From Pedobacter sp. ASV28 (GTDB lineage: Bacteria; Bacteroidota; Bacteroidia; Sphingobacteriales; Sphingobacteriaceae): DNA of 64,000 bases. The DNA lies in the NCBI RefSeq assembly GCF_016428855.1, contig NZ_JAELTN010000010.1:47867-111866 (forward strand), given 5' to 3'. Shown here piece after piece: positions 26,487 through 35,770 of the stretch. Every line of letters starts with the position of its first letter. The stretch's first letter is position 1. Position numbers and translations under genes: made by a program. The notes under the pieces are model-generated. The model had not been told where the DNA came from. It saw nothing but the letters and a program-made list of their open reading frames with translations, and did not search any database.

Positions 26487-27755
26487 CTATGCCCTCATTA
26501 CCCCTATTTTCTTTCCATCAAAATCTGGAAATAATACCTTATCATTATTGATGCCCAAATGCATATCTGCCACTTCACTAAATACACTTCTAAAATCAGT
26601 AGTTACGGCCAGATCCCTACCATCTTCCAAGTTCTCTTTAGCCAATGGGTTGATCAATCCATGTACCAAACCACCATTTACGCTGTTGCCCAATATAAAG
26701 TTACATGAAGCCCTACCATGATCTGTTCCTCCCGTACCATTCTGCGCAACAGTACGACCAAATTCGGTCATGGTCATTACCGTTACCTCATCCTGATAGC
26801 GCGACAAATCATTCCAAAAAGCCATGATACTATCACTCAGGTCATTCACGTTACGCGCAAACACGCCCGTATCCTTACCTTGGTTAAAATGCGTATCCCA
26901 TCCACCAGATTCGGCAAAAGCGACTTCCATACCCACGTCCATTTTAATCAATTGCGCAATTTGTTTCAAAGAACTTCCCAATGCGCTTGTTGGATATGTT
27001 ACATTATTTTCAGGTTGATAACTTTTCACATCCGTTTTCTTCAACATTTTTATGGCTTCGAAACTTTCCTTTCCAGTGTTTTTCAAGAGATCGGAAGAGG
27101 TTTGATCATACAGATCTTCAAAGCTTTTTGAAGCTATGTTTGCTCCTGCCTGGTTCCCTTTCAACTGGATGTTGAAATCGGCCAAGTTTTTTATAGCTAC
27201 AGCAGCATTCTCTCCATAAAAAGATCTTGGCAAGGAAGAAGTTAAGCTTACGCCCTGAAATGGGGTGGCTGCATCATGACCCAACAGGCCTACGGCCCTA
27301 TTGAGCCAACCTGAGGAGGTTCCCTTTTTAAATGGGGTACCTGATTCCATAAAATCTTGCGCATCGAAATGTGAACGGGTATTATTAGGCGAACCTATTC
27401 CATGTACAATAGCCATTCTTTTTTCCCTAAACATAGGCTCAAAAGCCGCCATTGATGGGTGTAATCCAAATCTGCCATCTAAATCTATCAAAGGTTTTTC
27501 TGCACCTGCTTTAGCGGCCGACATAAACAAACCCGGACGAACTGCTTTAAGATAGTTATCGGTAAACGGAGTAACTGCCATTAGGCCATCCATTGCTCCA
27601 CGTTGGAAAATACAAACCAATATCTTTCTCTTTTTAAAAAGCGAAGGGGCAACTGTACCTGCAACCGCATCGGCCAGAAATCCAGGTATACCACCCAAAC
27701 CAATTCCAAATAGGGCTAAACCGCCTGCTTTTATAAATCCTCTTCTAGTTGTCAT
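26487..27755 (-). CDS. DUF1501 family protein with Tat signal
   Basis: A 422-residue protein starting with a twin-arginine signal (TTRRGFIKAGG, then a hydrophobic stretch to about residue 33), so it is probably exported folded. The body has the DUF1501 features SGGWDTHFNQ (about 283-292) and TEFGRTVAQNGTGGTDHG (about 333-350), which resemble the metal-binding motifs of the alkaline phosphatase/sulfatase superfamily. Function is not established. It is 8 bp downstream of the DUF1800 gene, a pairing that recurs in Bacteroidota and Planctomycetes. It ends the operon, with a terminator following. Confidence 0.88.
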   Translation of the reverse strand: MTTRRGFIKAGGLALFGIGLGGIPGFLADAVAGTVAPSLFKKRKILVCIFQRGAMDGLMAVTPFTDNYLKAVRPGLFMSAAKAGAEKPLIDLDGRFGLHPSMAAFEPMFREKRMAIVHGIGSPNNTRSHFDAQDFMESGTPFKKGTSSGWLNRAVGLLGHDAATPFQGVSLTSSLPRSFYGENAAVAIKNLADFNIQLKGNQAGANIASKSFEDLYDQTSSDLLKNTGKESFEAIKMLKKTDVKSYQPENNVTYPTSALGSSLKQIAQLIKMDVGMEVAFAESGGWDTHFNQGKDTGVFARNVNDLSDSIMAFWNDLSRYQDEVTVMTMTEFGRTVAQNGTGGTDHGRASCNFILGNSVNGGLVHGLINPLAKENLEDGRDLAVTTDFRSVFSEVADMHLGINNDKVLFPDFDGKKIGVMRA

Positions 27756-27763
27756 GATTAAAA

Positions 27764-29731
27764 TTATTTACGTTGAAACTCTGGAGAGCCTATAATTACA
27801 CCAACCACTTGTGCCAACATGGTATTGTTGCCTGCTTGTTGTTTAATGACTGGATTTTCGTTGGCCTTTTTACCACTTCCTATCTTGGCTGTTTGCTTAT
27901 TGCCTGTTATCATTTCCATATCCTCTCTACCCATCATATCTTGTTGTTTGCCCGCCTTATTTTGTTCTGCGGCATTTGCCACTTTCTGCACCAGGTTAGG
28001 ATCATTCAGCATGGGCTTCAAACGGCTTATCGTTTCCTCCAAGTTACGCTCTGGCATAATCAGCTTGCTATAAATGGTCAACGCCGACTCTATACTTTCT
28101 GGCTCCCGATTATTATTCATAGCAGGAAGATTAAGGCTAATACCAGGAATACGTTGCGAAGCCAAAGCTAAACCAAAGTTCATACGGTTCAATAGCGAAC
28201 CTGTATTGATCCAATACTGGCCTTGATCTGGAAAACCGGTTGGTGCTTGATAATAATACATCTGCTGTCCCATTTTATTGATCCAACTATAAAGCTCATA
28301 AGGCTGTTTAATTGTCGCATCTAAACTTCTTACCGCACTCATGGCCAATTCAAAAGGCGATTTTGTTTTTTCCCTTAGTGAATCTGATGACCAAAATTCG
28401 GGTGCATTTACCATCGCAATCAATACACTTTGAATATTCCCATTGGAAGATTGAAACGTTTTGGCCATTTTATCGATCAGGCTTTTCGGAGGTTCATCGC
28501 TAACAAAACGGGTAGCCAGTTTCTTAGAAATAAATTGCGCAGTTGATTGATGATGAGCCAACATTTTTAACAGCTCCACCCCTTCTTCATAGCCTCCACC
28601 CGCAGCGAACTTCTTACCCAGCACTACTTTTTCCCCATTATCGTGTCTATTCATGGCAAACATAAAGTCACCATCTCTTACAAAACCATTTTTCTCCAGT
28701 TTATCTTCACCTATTCTTTCTACTACCTTGCGCATGGCCGAACCATAACCAATTTCTCCCATTGGGGCAATGGTCCAACCTGTAAGCACTCGGGCCGCTT
28801 GTGTTACATCACTTTGTGTATAACCTCCATCAACACCAAGTGTATGCAGTTCCATTACCTCACGTGCATAATTTTCATTTAACCCACCTTTGCTATTTTG
28901 TTCTTTTAGTTTTTGTATTCTTTCTTTTGCTCTTTTAAGCTGTACAGGGTTCATATTGGCCATCTGCATTTCCATATCCTGATTTTGCATCGGATCATTT
29001 TTACCAGAACTGGTAAAATTATCGAGATAGAGTAGCATAGCTGGAGATTTGGCTGTTTTGAGCAACAAATCTTCAAAATTGCCAAAGACATTAGGACGTA
29101 TCACATCTCGCTCATAAGCCGGGACATAGCTTGCACATTGTGGTTTATTTAAGGCTACATTAAAATGATTAAACCAAAAATCTGTCATGATTTCCCTAAA
29201 CTGGTTATTGGTGTAGGCTGCTCTTAGTATTTTTTGGCTAAAAAACTGACGATAAAGTTCCTGTAGGGGTTTATATCCCTTTGCTTTCATATAGGCGGCA
29301 AGCCCATCACGTTCGTACTTGCTATTACCGCTACTTACTGAATCTTTATTGATATAGCCTTCGTTAATGGCCAGCCTTTTAATTGAAGGTGTTCTCGGAT
29401 ATATATTTTCTACTTCTGTATTTGTAAGACGGATGGCATCATATTTCTCCAACATCTTATCCAAATCTTGGTCTTCTAAATTCCCTTCCAATTGTTTTTT
29501 GAGCCACTTATCCAATCCCATTTTTACCACTTCATCAACCTCCCCTACTTTAGCACCATAAGTAAATCTGCTCAATAGGTGTGCAGCCGCCTGTTGCTCG
29601 GTTAACCCCGCTTTTTTATAAGGCATATTGAGTTTCTGGCCAACTCCTACATACCGAACAAACGACGAAAACACCAACGCGGAACAGAATAAAATTACGC
29701 ACAGGTAAAAATTGCGAATATTATATTTCAT
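27764..29731 (-). CDS. DUF1800 family protein
   Basis: A 655-residue exported protein when started at the ATG at 29731 (MKYNIRNFYLC… with a hydrophobic signal); a start at 29761 would add ten residues before that signal. DUF1800 landmarks include AAAHLLSRFTYGAKVGEVDEV near the N-terminus, the MTDFWFNHFNV segment, NENYAREVMELHTLGVDGGYTQSDV and the VLTGWTI motif. A Lys/Gln/Met-rich tail (about 600-640) looks disordered. The biochemical role is unknown. It pairs with the DUF1501 gene 8 bp downstream, and the two probably act together at the envelope. Confidence 0.87.
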   Translation of the reverse strand: MKYNIRNFYLCVILFCSALVFSSFVRYVGVGQKLNMPYKKAGLTEQQAAAHLLSRFTYGAKVGEVDEVVKMGLDKWLKKQLEGNLEDQDLDKMLEKYDAIRLTNTEVENIYPRTPSIKRLAINEGYINKDSVSSGNSKYERDGLAAYMKAKGYKPLQELYRQFFSQKILRAAYTNNQFREIMTDFWFNHFNVALNKPQCASYVPAYERDVIRPNVFGNFEDLLLKTAKSPAMLLYLDNFTSSGKNDPMQNQDMEMQMANMNPVQLKRAKERIQKLKEQNSKGGLNENYAREVMELHTLGVDGGYTQSDVTQAARVLTGWTIAPMGEIGYGSAMRKVVERIGEDKLEKNGFVRDGDFMFAMNRHDNGEKVVLGKKFAAGGGYEEGVELLKMLAHHQSTAQFISKKLATRFVSDEPPKSLIDKMAKTFQSSNGNIQSVLIAMVNAPEFWSSDSLREKTKSPFELAMSAVRSLDATIKQPYELYSWINKMGQQMYYYQAPTGFPDQGQYWINTGSLLNRMNFGLALASQRIPGISLNLPAMNNNREPESIESALTIYSKLIMPERNLEETISRLKPMLNDPNLVQKVANAAEQNKAGKQQDMMGREDMEMITGNKQTAKIGSGKKANENPVIKQQAGNNTMLAQVVGVIIGSPEFQRK

Positions 29732-30105
29732 ATCTTTTGGTTTAGTTCTATGGTAAGACATTAGAAGTTTGTGAAAGATTAATTGATCCTAAAATAATTT
29801 GGGCCATACTAAAAATTCATGCTTAACTATTCTTTAACAATGGTTTATCCATTTGGTTTACCATATTGAACCTAAAAAATTATTTGATAAAAAACAATTT
29901 TCAGCCAATATCAGGTAACATTGTACAACAGCGAATGACACTATCCTATAATACCAATAGGTTTTATCAATTACCTTCATCAAAAAAAAGGATTTTGAGT
30001 TGGTAATGGCCAAGACGATTTTTGAACAAAAAAAGCGCTAGTTTTCTTGAGTTAAGCTTTTTAAATACTTTTTAGACAGGTGTAAAACGATAAGTTGGCA
30101 TTACA
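29732..30105. other. Intergenic region between the DUF1800 operon and the GH92 operon
   Basis: About 370 bp of AT-rich DNA without a coding frame that I can support. It holds the probable terminator of the GH92 operon (30030-30062) at its right end and should contain the promoter of the DUF1800 gene at its left end, but I find no exact -33/-7 pair. Confidence 0.6.
30030..30062 (-). terminator. Probable terminator after the GH92 gene
   Basis: On the minus strand AAAAAGC (30056-30062) pairs with GCTTTTT (30030-30036) and runs into further U residues, 44 bp beyond the GH92 stop codon. The loop is long (19 nt) and the stem is AT-rich, so it is moderately supported. Confidence 0.45.
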
Positions 30106-32181
30106 TTAACGTATTTCCGACATCCAAACTTCTAATGGCACATCTTTTTCAATTTTGGCAGAGGCTTCAAAAACTAAATTTCCACCTTGCATCATTTCAT
30201 CTTGCGTTAAATAATTACGCTGTAACGGTTTACCATTTAAAGTTATTGATTTAATGTATTTATTGTGAGCACCATAATTATTCACCTTAATATGGAAAGT
30301 TTTATGATTTGCCAATGAAATGGTAACTGAGCTAAAAAGTGGTACATTCAGGTAATAAATGGGCCAACCTGGACAAGCTGGCATTATTCCACATGCCGTT
30401 AACGCATACCATGCGGACATCGCGCCACCATCATCGTCCATGGTACGGATATAAGCTTTGGGCTCATTTTTATAAACCACACCTATAAAGGGATCAATGC
30501 CTTTACTGTTATCGTTAAAATAATATTGAATAACTGTATCAACGGCAAACCGATGCATCAACTCCTGTGATTTCCAAGGCATAGTGGTTACATTATACAT
30601 GCCGGGCACCTGCAAATCTGGTTCATTGGCATGATTATACATATCTTCATCAAAAAAATGATCCAATTGTTTTACATATTGGTCCATGCCACCCATCAAG
30701 GCCACCAAACCTTTTACATCGAACGGCACAAACCAACGATATTGCCAGATGGTACCTTGATATAAACCACGTGCTTGTACTTTATCTACATCAGGCTTGC
30801 TAATATCCTTGAAATCCTTGTTCCAGTATTTTTTATAATCTAATGCTTTCTGTTTATATTTTTCACTTAGCTCGGGCTTTTTCAGTATACTTAAAATCTC
30901 CGATAAGGCCCAAGTATCATAACTCGATTCCAGCGCCTTATCGGGCTTGGAAAAATCCAGATGATCTACTTCCTTAATAAGCGAATCCGCTATTTTTGAA
31001 AAATCTACGTGATAGCCTTTTCGGTAAGAATCCAATAATACTACTATGGCATGTTCCGTTCTTACGGTATTGCTAGGTTCTGTTTGTGTAGCAAAATCCT
31101 TTTTACCAGACTCATAAAGATGGGCCAGTGAATTTACCATGCCCTGATATTGATTTGGCCACCCTATGGACAACAAAGGCAGTTGGGTACGGTAATTGTC
31201 CCAAACGGCCCAACCATTGTACCTAACCTCATTTACCTGCCTCACTTGTCCATCCGTAGACCTAAATGTACCATCACTTTCCGAAATTATATAAGGTGAT
31301 TGAAGCGTTCTGTAAAGTAAGGAGTAAAAAAGTTTTTTCCTGGCCGAGTCGCCATTAACAATAATTTTGCTCAATGCTTCATTCCATCCTTTATGTGACT
31401 TATCTCTTATTTGGTCAAAACTACTCTTTGACAAGGACGCCTCAGCATAATTCATGCTCACAGAAGAGAAAGCGACTTTAATTTCGGCATTTCTGGAAGT
31501 TTCTGGAAGTTGAACCATTAATTTATGTGGTTCAGTTTCTGTTATTTTTACACCTTGACCAAACTCCAAATAATAATAGATCTTATAGGTCCCCGCATTA
31601 CAAGTAGTACGGGCCTGGATCCAACCACTTATCGTATTTTTTCCCAACTGATGCTCTTCTGCCACAAATTTATTGGCCAATGTATAAGACAGATCAATAT
31701 AAAATCCTTTTTCTCCCAAGGGGAATTGGTAGCGGTGCATGCCCATTTTTTCAAACACGGTCAACTCTGCCTTAATCTTATTCGTAAAATTTACCTGGTA
31801 ATAACCTGGGCTTCCCTTTTGGGAAGATTTGATCAGGTCTAAAGAAGGATCCTTTCCTAAAAATGGCTTGATCAATAAATTACCCCCACTACCTTGACAA
31901 CCTACCCCTTCAAATCTGTTGTGGGTAAATCCTAAAAAACGTTTAGCTTCATATTCATAGCCTGCATGTAGCTTCGGATAAGTTTGTGGGCCAATACTCA
32001 ACATACTGAAAGGGTAACTGGCCGCAGGCGATAATTGACCATGATCGCCTGAAGTTCCCAAAAACACATTGACTTTACCTGCTATATCATCATTTTGCAA
32101 GCTATTTTGCGCCACACTAGCACTAGCCTGTACTATTAAAAAGAATGCCAAAACTGAATTGACGAAAGTTTTTTTTATCAT
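30106..32181 (-). CDS. GH92-family alpha-mannosidase-like enzyme with Gln at the catalytic-acid position
   Basis: A 691-residue protein with a signal peptide (SASVAQ) and the GH92 fold: N-terminal beta-sandwich motif KVNVFLGTSGDHGQLSPAASYPF, then the (alpha/alpha)6 part. Family enzymes are Ca-dependent exo-alpha-mannosidases with an acid Glu in the xxEGxxWQYxWxVPxD block and basic Asp residues before MSAWY. Here the block reads LYQGTIWQYRWFVPFD, so the acid is Gln475 (codon 30757-30759). The Asp cluster is kept (Asp582-584, DDDGGAMSAWY). Within GH92, Gln at this place is known from mannosyl-phosphate uncapping enzymes, whose leaving group needs no acid help. Mannose-1-phosphate diester hydrolysis is therefore a candidate activity; loss of activity is the alternative. 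It is the last gene of the second SusCD locus. Confidence 0.9.
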   Translation of the reverse strand: MIKKTFVNSVLAFFLIVQASASVAQNSLQNDDIAGKVNVFLGTSGDHGQLSPAASYPFSMLSIGPQTYPKLHAGYEYEAKRFLGFTHNRFEGVGCQGSGGNLLIKPFLGKDPSLDLIKSSQKGSPGYYQVNFTNKIKAELTVFEKMGMHRYQFPLGEKGFYIDLSYTLANKFVAEEHQLGKNTISGWIQARTTCNAGTYKIYYYLEFGQGVKITETEPHKLMVQLPETSRNAEIKVAFSSVSMNYAEASLSKSSFDQIRDKSHKGWNEALSKIIVNGDSARKKLFYSLLYRTLQSPYIISESDGTFRSTDGQVRQVNEVRYNGWAVWDNYRTQLPLLSIGWPNQYQGMVNSLAHLYESGKKDFATQTEPSNTVRTEHAIVVLLDSYRKGYHVDFSKIADSLIKEVDHLDFSKPDKALESSYDTWALSEILSILKKPELSEKYKQKALDYKKYWNKDFKDISKPDVDKVQARGLYQGTIWQYRWFVPFDVKGLVALMGGMDQYVKQLDHFFDEDMYNHANEPDLQVPGMYNVTTMPWKSQELMHRFAVDTVIQYYFNDNSKGIDPFIGVVYKNEPKAYIRTMDDDGGAMSAWYALTACGIMPACPGWPIYYLNVPLFSSVTISLANHKTFHIKVNNYGAHNKYIKSITLNGKPLQRNYLTQDEMMQGGNLVFEASAKIEKDVPLEVWMSEIR

Positions 32182-32203
32182 GAGTAAATTGATGTAAACC
32201 GAT

Positions 32204-33724
32204 CTAATACATAAATTTCACCGTAGTTATTGCGTTAGCTGTTTTAAAGTTAGCCACATATAAGCCTTTTTGAAAATTAGCAGGAACATTTATACGATTA
32301 TGCCCCTTGGAAACTGCAATGCTTTTATCCAACATTTTCTTTCCATTAACATCTATGATCTTAAGACTTGACACTCCATGATCATTAGCATAGAAAGTAA
32401 GTTCTATGGCTTGCTGTGCTGGCTTTGCCACTACCTTGAACAGGGTTTGATCTTCCAAAGATTTAACAGCCAGCATTTTTGACAAAGACGAATTTCCATC
32501 GAAATCTACTTGTTTCAATTGATAATAGCTTGTACCAGAAAGTGGTTTGTAATCTACATAGGTATATCTTTGTGTTGCCGATGTAGTTCCATTACCTTTT
32601 ATTGTACCTATTGAAGAAAAGCTAATTCCATTGTTAGAGCGTAATAGTTCAAAATGAGAATTATTCGTTTCTGTTTCGGTGGTCCAGTTTAATTTAATAC
32701 TATTGTTTTGAGGAAAGACATTAAATGCACTTAATTGGATAGGCAGCGCTATCAAATCTGCCATATAATTAGCATAGGTAAAATCATCCAGATAAGCTTG
32801 TGCAGTATTACCCGTAGCGTTATAGCCTAAGAACACAAATGCATTGAGTGCTGCATCAGCGGCTAAGTTGTTGTCTGCATCCTTAAAGTTGGCATTACCA
32901 GTACTATAAATCAACTGAATACCATTCACCCAGATATGACTTGAACGGGCAGCAACAGTATATGTGGTACCCATATGGGTAGTAGTATTAATTTTAGTAT
33001 ATGTAGCATTTGTTGCTGAGTTATTAGCGTATACCTGGATATAATATTCTCCTCCGTTGGCAAAGGACACGCCGGGATTGAGTGTAGCATCCAATTCCTT
33101 AAAACCATCTAAACTGGCTGAAACAGTGCTGCGTTTCTCCCTTATAGATAATTTATAATTCGAGCTAGCCACATTCCAATGCATGAGCAAAATGGCCGGA
33201 AGACCACTGGTACTGGCATCATTAAAATTAATATTGTTAGAAAACTGGGTCGCTCCCGAAGAAGGTATAGCCGTACTCCAATCCATTGTACTGGCATCAC
33301 CACCTATAGCAAATCTATAATCACCAGTGGTTCCAGCCTGAAATTTTAGCCTAAAACCTACACTGATCACACTGGTGCCTGCAATATTCAAGATTGAAAA
33401 TTTACTGGTTGATGTTGAAGCAGGAGCTTTGAAGAACAATCTGCTTCCCGAACCTATTGTTGCAGAATTAACCAGCGTATAACCACTTACATTGCTATTG
33501 CCCGTCCATACCCTAGCTATTTGTCCATCTGCCGGAGCAGGTAATAAAGCATGCTCATGCGCACTTATCCCATCATTAGCCGACATTACACCTGCAGCCG
33601 AAGTTGGAGAGAGATTCCCTGTAGCTGTACCAAAATCATACTTCCAGCTTTTAGGTGTTTGCCCATAAACACTATTCACAACAATAGATACTAAAATGAG
33701 AAAAATCTGAAATTGCTTTTTCAT
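32204..33724 (-). CDS. Secreted protein with FN3-like and T9SS type A sorting domains
   Basis: A 506-residue protein with a signal peptide (VNSVYG/QT). Residues about 25-325 form a beta-rich domain of unknown function (SWKYDFGTATG…, FLGYNATGNTAQAYLDDFTYAN), which resembles a concanavalin-like glycan-binding fold in its closing DDFTY motif. A fibronectin-III-like segment follows (about 335-415, IKLNWTTETETNNSHFELLRS), then a type IX secretion C-terminal domain (about 425-506, SLKIIDVNGKKML … VKFMY). It should be exported through T9SS and held at or released from the surface. No catalytic residues are recognised. It lies between an esterase and GH92 in the second polysaccharide locus. Confidence 0.82.
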   Translation of the reverse strand: MKKQFQIFLILVSIVVNSVYGQTPKSWKYDFGTATGNLSPTSAAGVMSANDGISAHEHALLPAPADGQIARVWTGNSNVSGYTLVNSATIGSGSRLFFKAPASTSTSKFSILNIAGTSVISVGFRLKFQAGTTGDYRFAIGGDASTMDWSTAIPSSGATQFSNNINFNDASTSGLPAILLMHWNVASSNYKLSIREKRSTVSASLDGFKELDATLNPGVSFANGGEYYIQVYANNSATNATYTKINTTTHMGTTYTVAARSSHIWVNGIQLIYSTGNANFKDADNNLAADAALNAFVFLGYNATGNTAQAYLDDFTYANYMADLIALPIQLSAFNVFPQNNSIKLNWTTETETNNSHFELLRSNNGISFSSIGTIKGNGTTSATQRYTYVDYKPLSGTSYYQLKQVDFDGNSSLSKMLAVKSLEDQTLFKVVAKPAQQAIELTFYANDHGVSSLKIIDVNGKKMLDKSIAVSKGHNRINVPANFQKGLYVANFKTANAITTVKFMY

Positions 33725-33737
33725 AACTATTTTTAAA

Positions 33738-34844
33738 TTAATTTTTGTCCAATTTTATATTATACTTTTTTAGAATATCTGTAATCAGTGGCTGGATATG
33801 GGCAAGCATCCTTTCATAGCCCAAATCGTTTGGATGTACACCATCTACCGTACCTTCATGATCGTTACCCAACATTTTTTCCGAGGTAATAAAATACAAG
33901 TCCTTTACACCTTTATCTAGCAGGGCAAGTACTTCCTGTTGAATGTTAATATTCTGGTTCTTTACCGTTTCGCCAAGAGTTTTATCCCAATAACCAGATT
34001 CCCTGATTACACTCTGCATCACGATAATTGGCACTTTAGGATGTTTGCTCCTAATGGTATTGATCATATATGCCGTACGTTCCTTAATTAAGGCCGGGTT
34101 GGTATTGGGCACGCAATCGAGAATATAGGCATCGGCATGAATAGCCGCTACCATATCGATCACTTCTGGCTCCATTTTGGCACTTCCACTTAACCCCAGA
34201 TTAATAAAGTTAATTCCGGTTAGCCTCGATAGCCTGGCCGGATAGGCCATACCTGGTCTGCTAGCTCCTGTGCCCTGCACAATACTAGAACCATAGATCA
34301 ATACCCTTTTGGCAAAAGGTTCTTCACCTGGGGCAATATTGGCCTTTTTATCTACCCCAATCTGTACTTCATCTACCTTATCATAAAGAGGTAAATACAA
34401 TAGACATTCCTTTTCGGTATTATCCATTCTGCTAATGATGAGTTCGTCATTACAGACACCGCCCACTTTGCCAATCCCTGCAAATTGCCATTTGTCTCCG
34501 CGTTTGATGTAAAGATCGACGCCTTTGTGTGCTGTTGGAAACATATTAGCCAGAGCCCTGCTTTTAGACACACACCACTTGGCTGAAATCACCGTGCTAT
34601 TTGTTTTAAAAGAAATAGCCAAGCCGGCCGAATTGGTCAATAATTGCGCTACACGAGTGGGCAAGCCTTTGTATTTATTGCTATCTATGCGATCGTAAAC
34701 ATTTTGCGTTTCTTCACTTTTACCAATTAATGTGAGTGCTTTGGCATTTATAAAATTCAACTGTTCGGTCTTTTGGGCATGGGCTATTACAGCGCCTATG
34801 CTCAGCAATGTGATAAAGAAGATGGTTTTAAATAATTGCTTCAT
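33738..34844 (-). CDS. Secreted GxDLY/SGNH-type esterase
   Basis: A 368-residue protein with a signal peptide (AVIAHAQ). The N-terminal beta domain carries the GxDLY motif (GVDLY, 108-112), and the C-terminal SGNH domain has block I YGSSIVQG (nucleophile Ser187), block II NLGLSGSA, the Asn of VPNTNP and the DGVHPND triad segment (Asp334, His337). Such proteins are carbohydrate or lipid esterases; deacetylation of a glycan is plausible. It lies 1-13 bp from its neighbours in the second SusCD locus, after the two EEP enzymes. The substrate is not visible in the sequence. Confidence 0.88.
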   Translation of the reverse strand: MKQLFKTIFFITLLSIGAVIAHAQKTEQLNFINAKALTLIGKSEETQNVYDRIDSNKYKGLPTRVAQLLTNSAGLAISFKTNSTVISAKWCVSKSRALANMFPTAHKGVDLYIKRGDKWQFAGIGKVGGVCNDELIISRMDNTEKECLLYLPLYDKVDEVQIGVDKKANIAPGEEPFAKRVLIYGSSIVQGTGASRPGMAYPARLSRLTGINFINLGLSGSAKMEPEVIDMVAAIHADAYILDCVPNTNPALIKERTAYMINTIRSKHPKVPIIVMQSVIRESGYWDKTLGETVKNQNINIQQEVLALLDKGVKDLYFITSEKMLGNDHEGTVDGVHPNDLGYERMLAHIQPLITDILKKYNIKLDKN

Positions 34845-34845
34845 G

Positions 34846-35769
34846 TTATTTTGATTTTTTTAGGAGCAGCAGCATTGGATAATGATCTGAGAGCACATCA
34901 GTAAGGTCATCCTTCACCAATGTAGCATCAATTGCGTCGACCTTTAAAGCTTCATTGATAAAGATGTAATCGATCCTGGTGTAATTATGATGGCGCCTAA
35001 GTTGGGTCGGCGCACTTTTGTCATAGGTAGAGTTAAATAAATGCCAAGTATCCTGCAGGCCGGCATCGAGCAGTTTTTGGATTGCCGTATAATCTATAGC
35101 ACCATTATTGGTGATCTTCGTTCCTGGATTGTTTTTTTCGGCATTCCATACCAGTCTCATCTTGTCTGCATTTTCATAATCGCTTTTATCTAATGGAGAC
35201 ATGTTATTGAAATCGCCCATCAAAAGGATTTTTTCGTTCTTGGGAATTCGAAGGATGTACTTTAGCAGCGTATCTACTTCAACAATACGTTTCTCATACA
35301 CCTTAGGGTCAAGATGGGTCACAAAAAAATGATAGCCGGCTATTTTCCCATATAAGAATCCATGCCGCATACCTTCCGTAACCTTAATTACATTGGTAAT
35401 TGGGTATTTTGACATGAGTGCAATTGGAAAACCAGCCCTCTTCTGTAAAACCGTATAAGGGAAACCCGCACTTTTTGCGAGCTCCACGAGTTTGTCTTTC
35501 GAAAAACCATTCAGTTCCTGAAAAGCCACTACATCGGGACCTTTTTCGGTAACCCATCCTTGAAAAGCTTTAATGTAAATACTATCCTTTCTAAATCCTT
35601 CATAAACATTATAGGACAGGATCTTAAAGACACCAGGATCTTTTTCAGCAGAAAAAAGCAATTTTGTTTTCTCATAAGCTGCTATATTTTCTTTTTTCTG
35701 GGCAAGGCTCCAGTATGGAATTAGCATTAAAGCTATAATTATAATGCTGTACGCTGTTCTTCTTGACAT
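34846..35769 (-). CDS. Periplasmic endonuclease/exonuclease/phosphatase-fold hydrolase (copy 2)
   Basis: A 307-residue protein with a signal peptidase I-type signal (PYWSLAQ). All EEP (DNase I-like) active-site motifs are present: Asn54 (LSYNVYEGFR), Glu85 (FQELNGF), His152 (THLDPK), Asp186 and Asn188 (MGDFNN), Asp267 (RIDYIFIN), Asp295 and His296 (SDHYP). The fold covers Mg-dependent phosphodiesterases and phosphatases of nucleic acids, lipids and sugar phosphates. It is a clear paralogue of the preceding gene (shared VYEGFR, KYPITNV, GDFNNMSP, NNPGTK). Placement between SusCD and GH92 favours a carbohydrate-phosphate substrate over a nucleic acid. It is 1 bp from both neighbours. Confidence 0.88.
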   Translation of the reverse strand: MSRRTAYSIIIIALMLIPYWSLAQKKENIAAYEKTKLLFSAEKDPGVFKILSYNVYEGFRKDSIYIKAFQGWVTEKGPDVVAFQELNGFSKDKLVELAKSAGFPYTVLQKRAGFPIALMSKYPITNVIKVTEGMRHGFLYGKIAGYHFFVTHLDPKVYEKRIVEVDTLLKYILRIPKNEKILLMGDFNNMSPLDKSDYENADKMRLVWNAEKNNPGTKITNNGAIDYTAIQKLLDAGLQDTWHLFNSTYDKSAPTQLRRHHNYTRIDYIFINEALKVDAIDATLVKDDLTDVLSDHYPMLLLLKKSK

Positions 35770-35770
35770 A

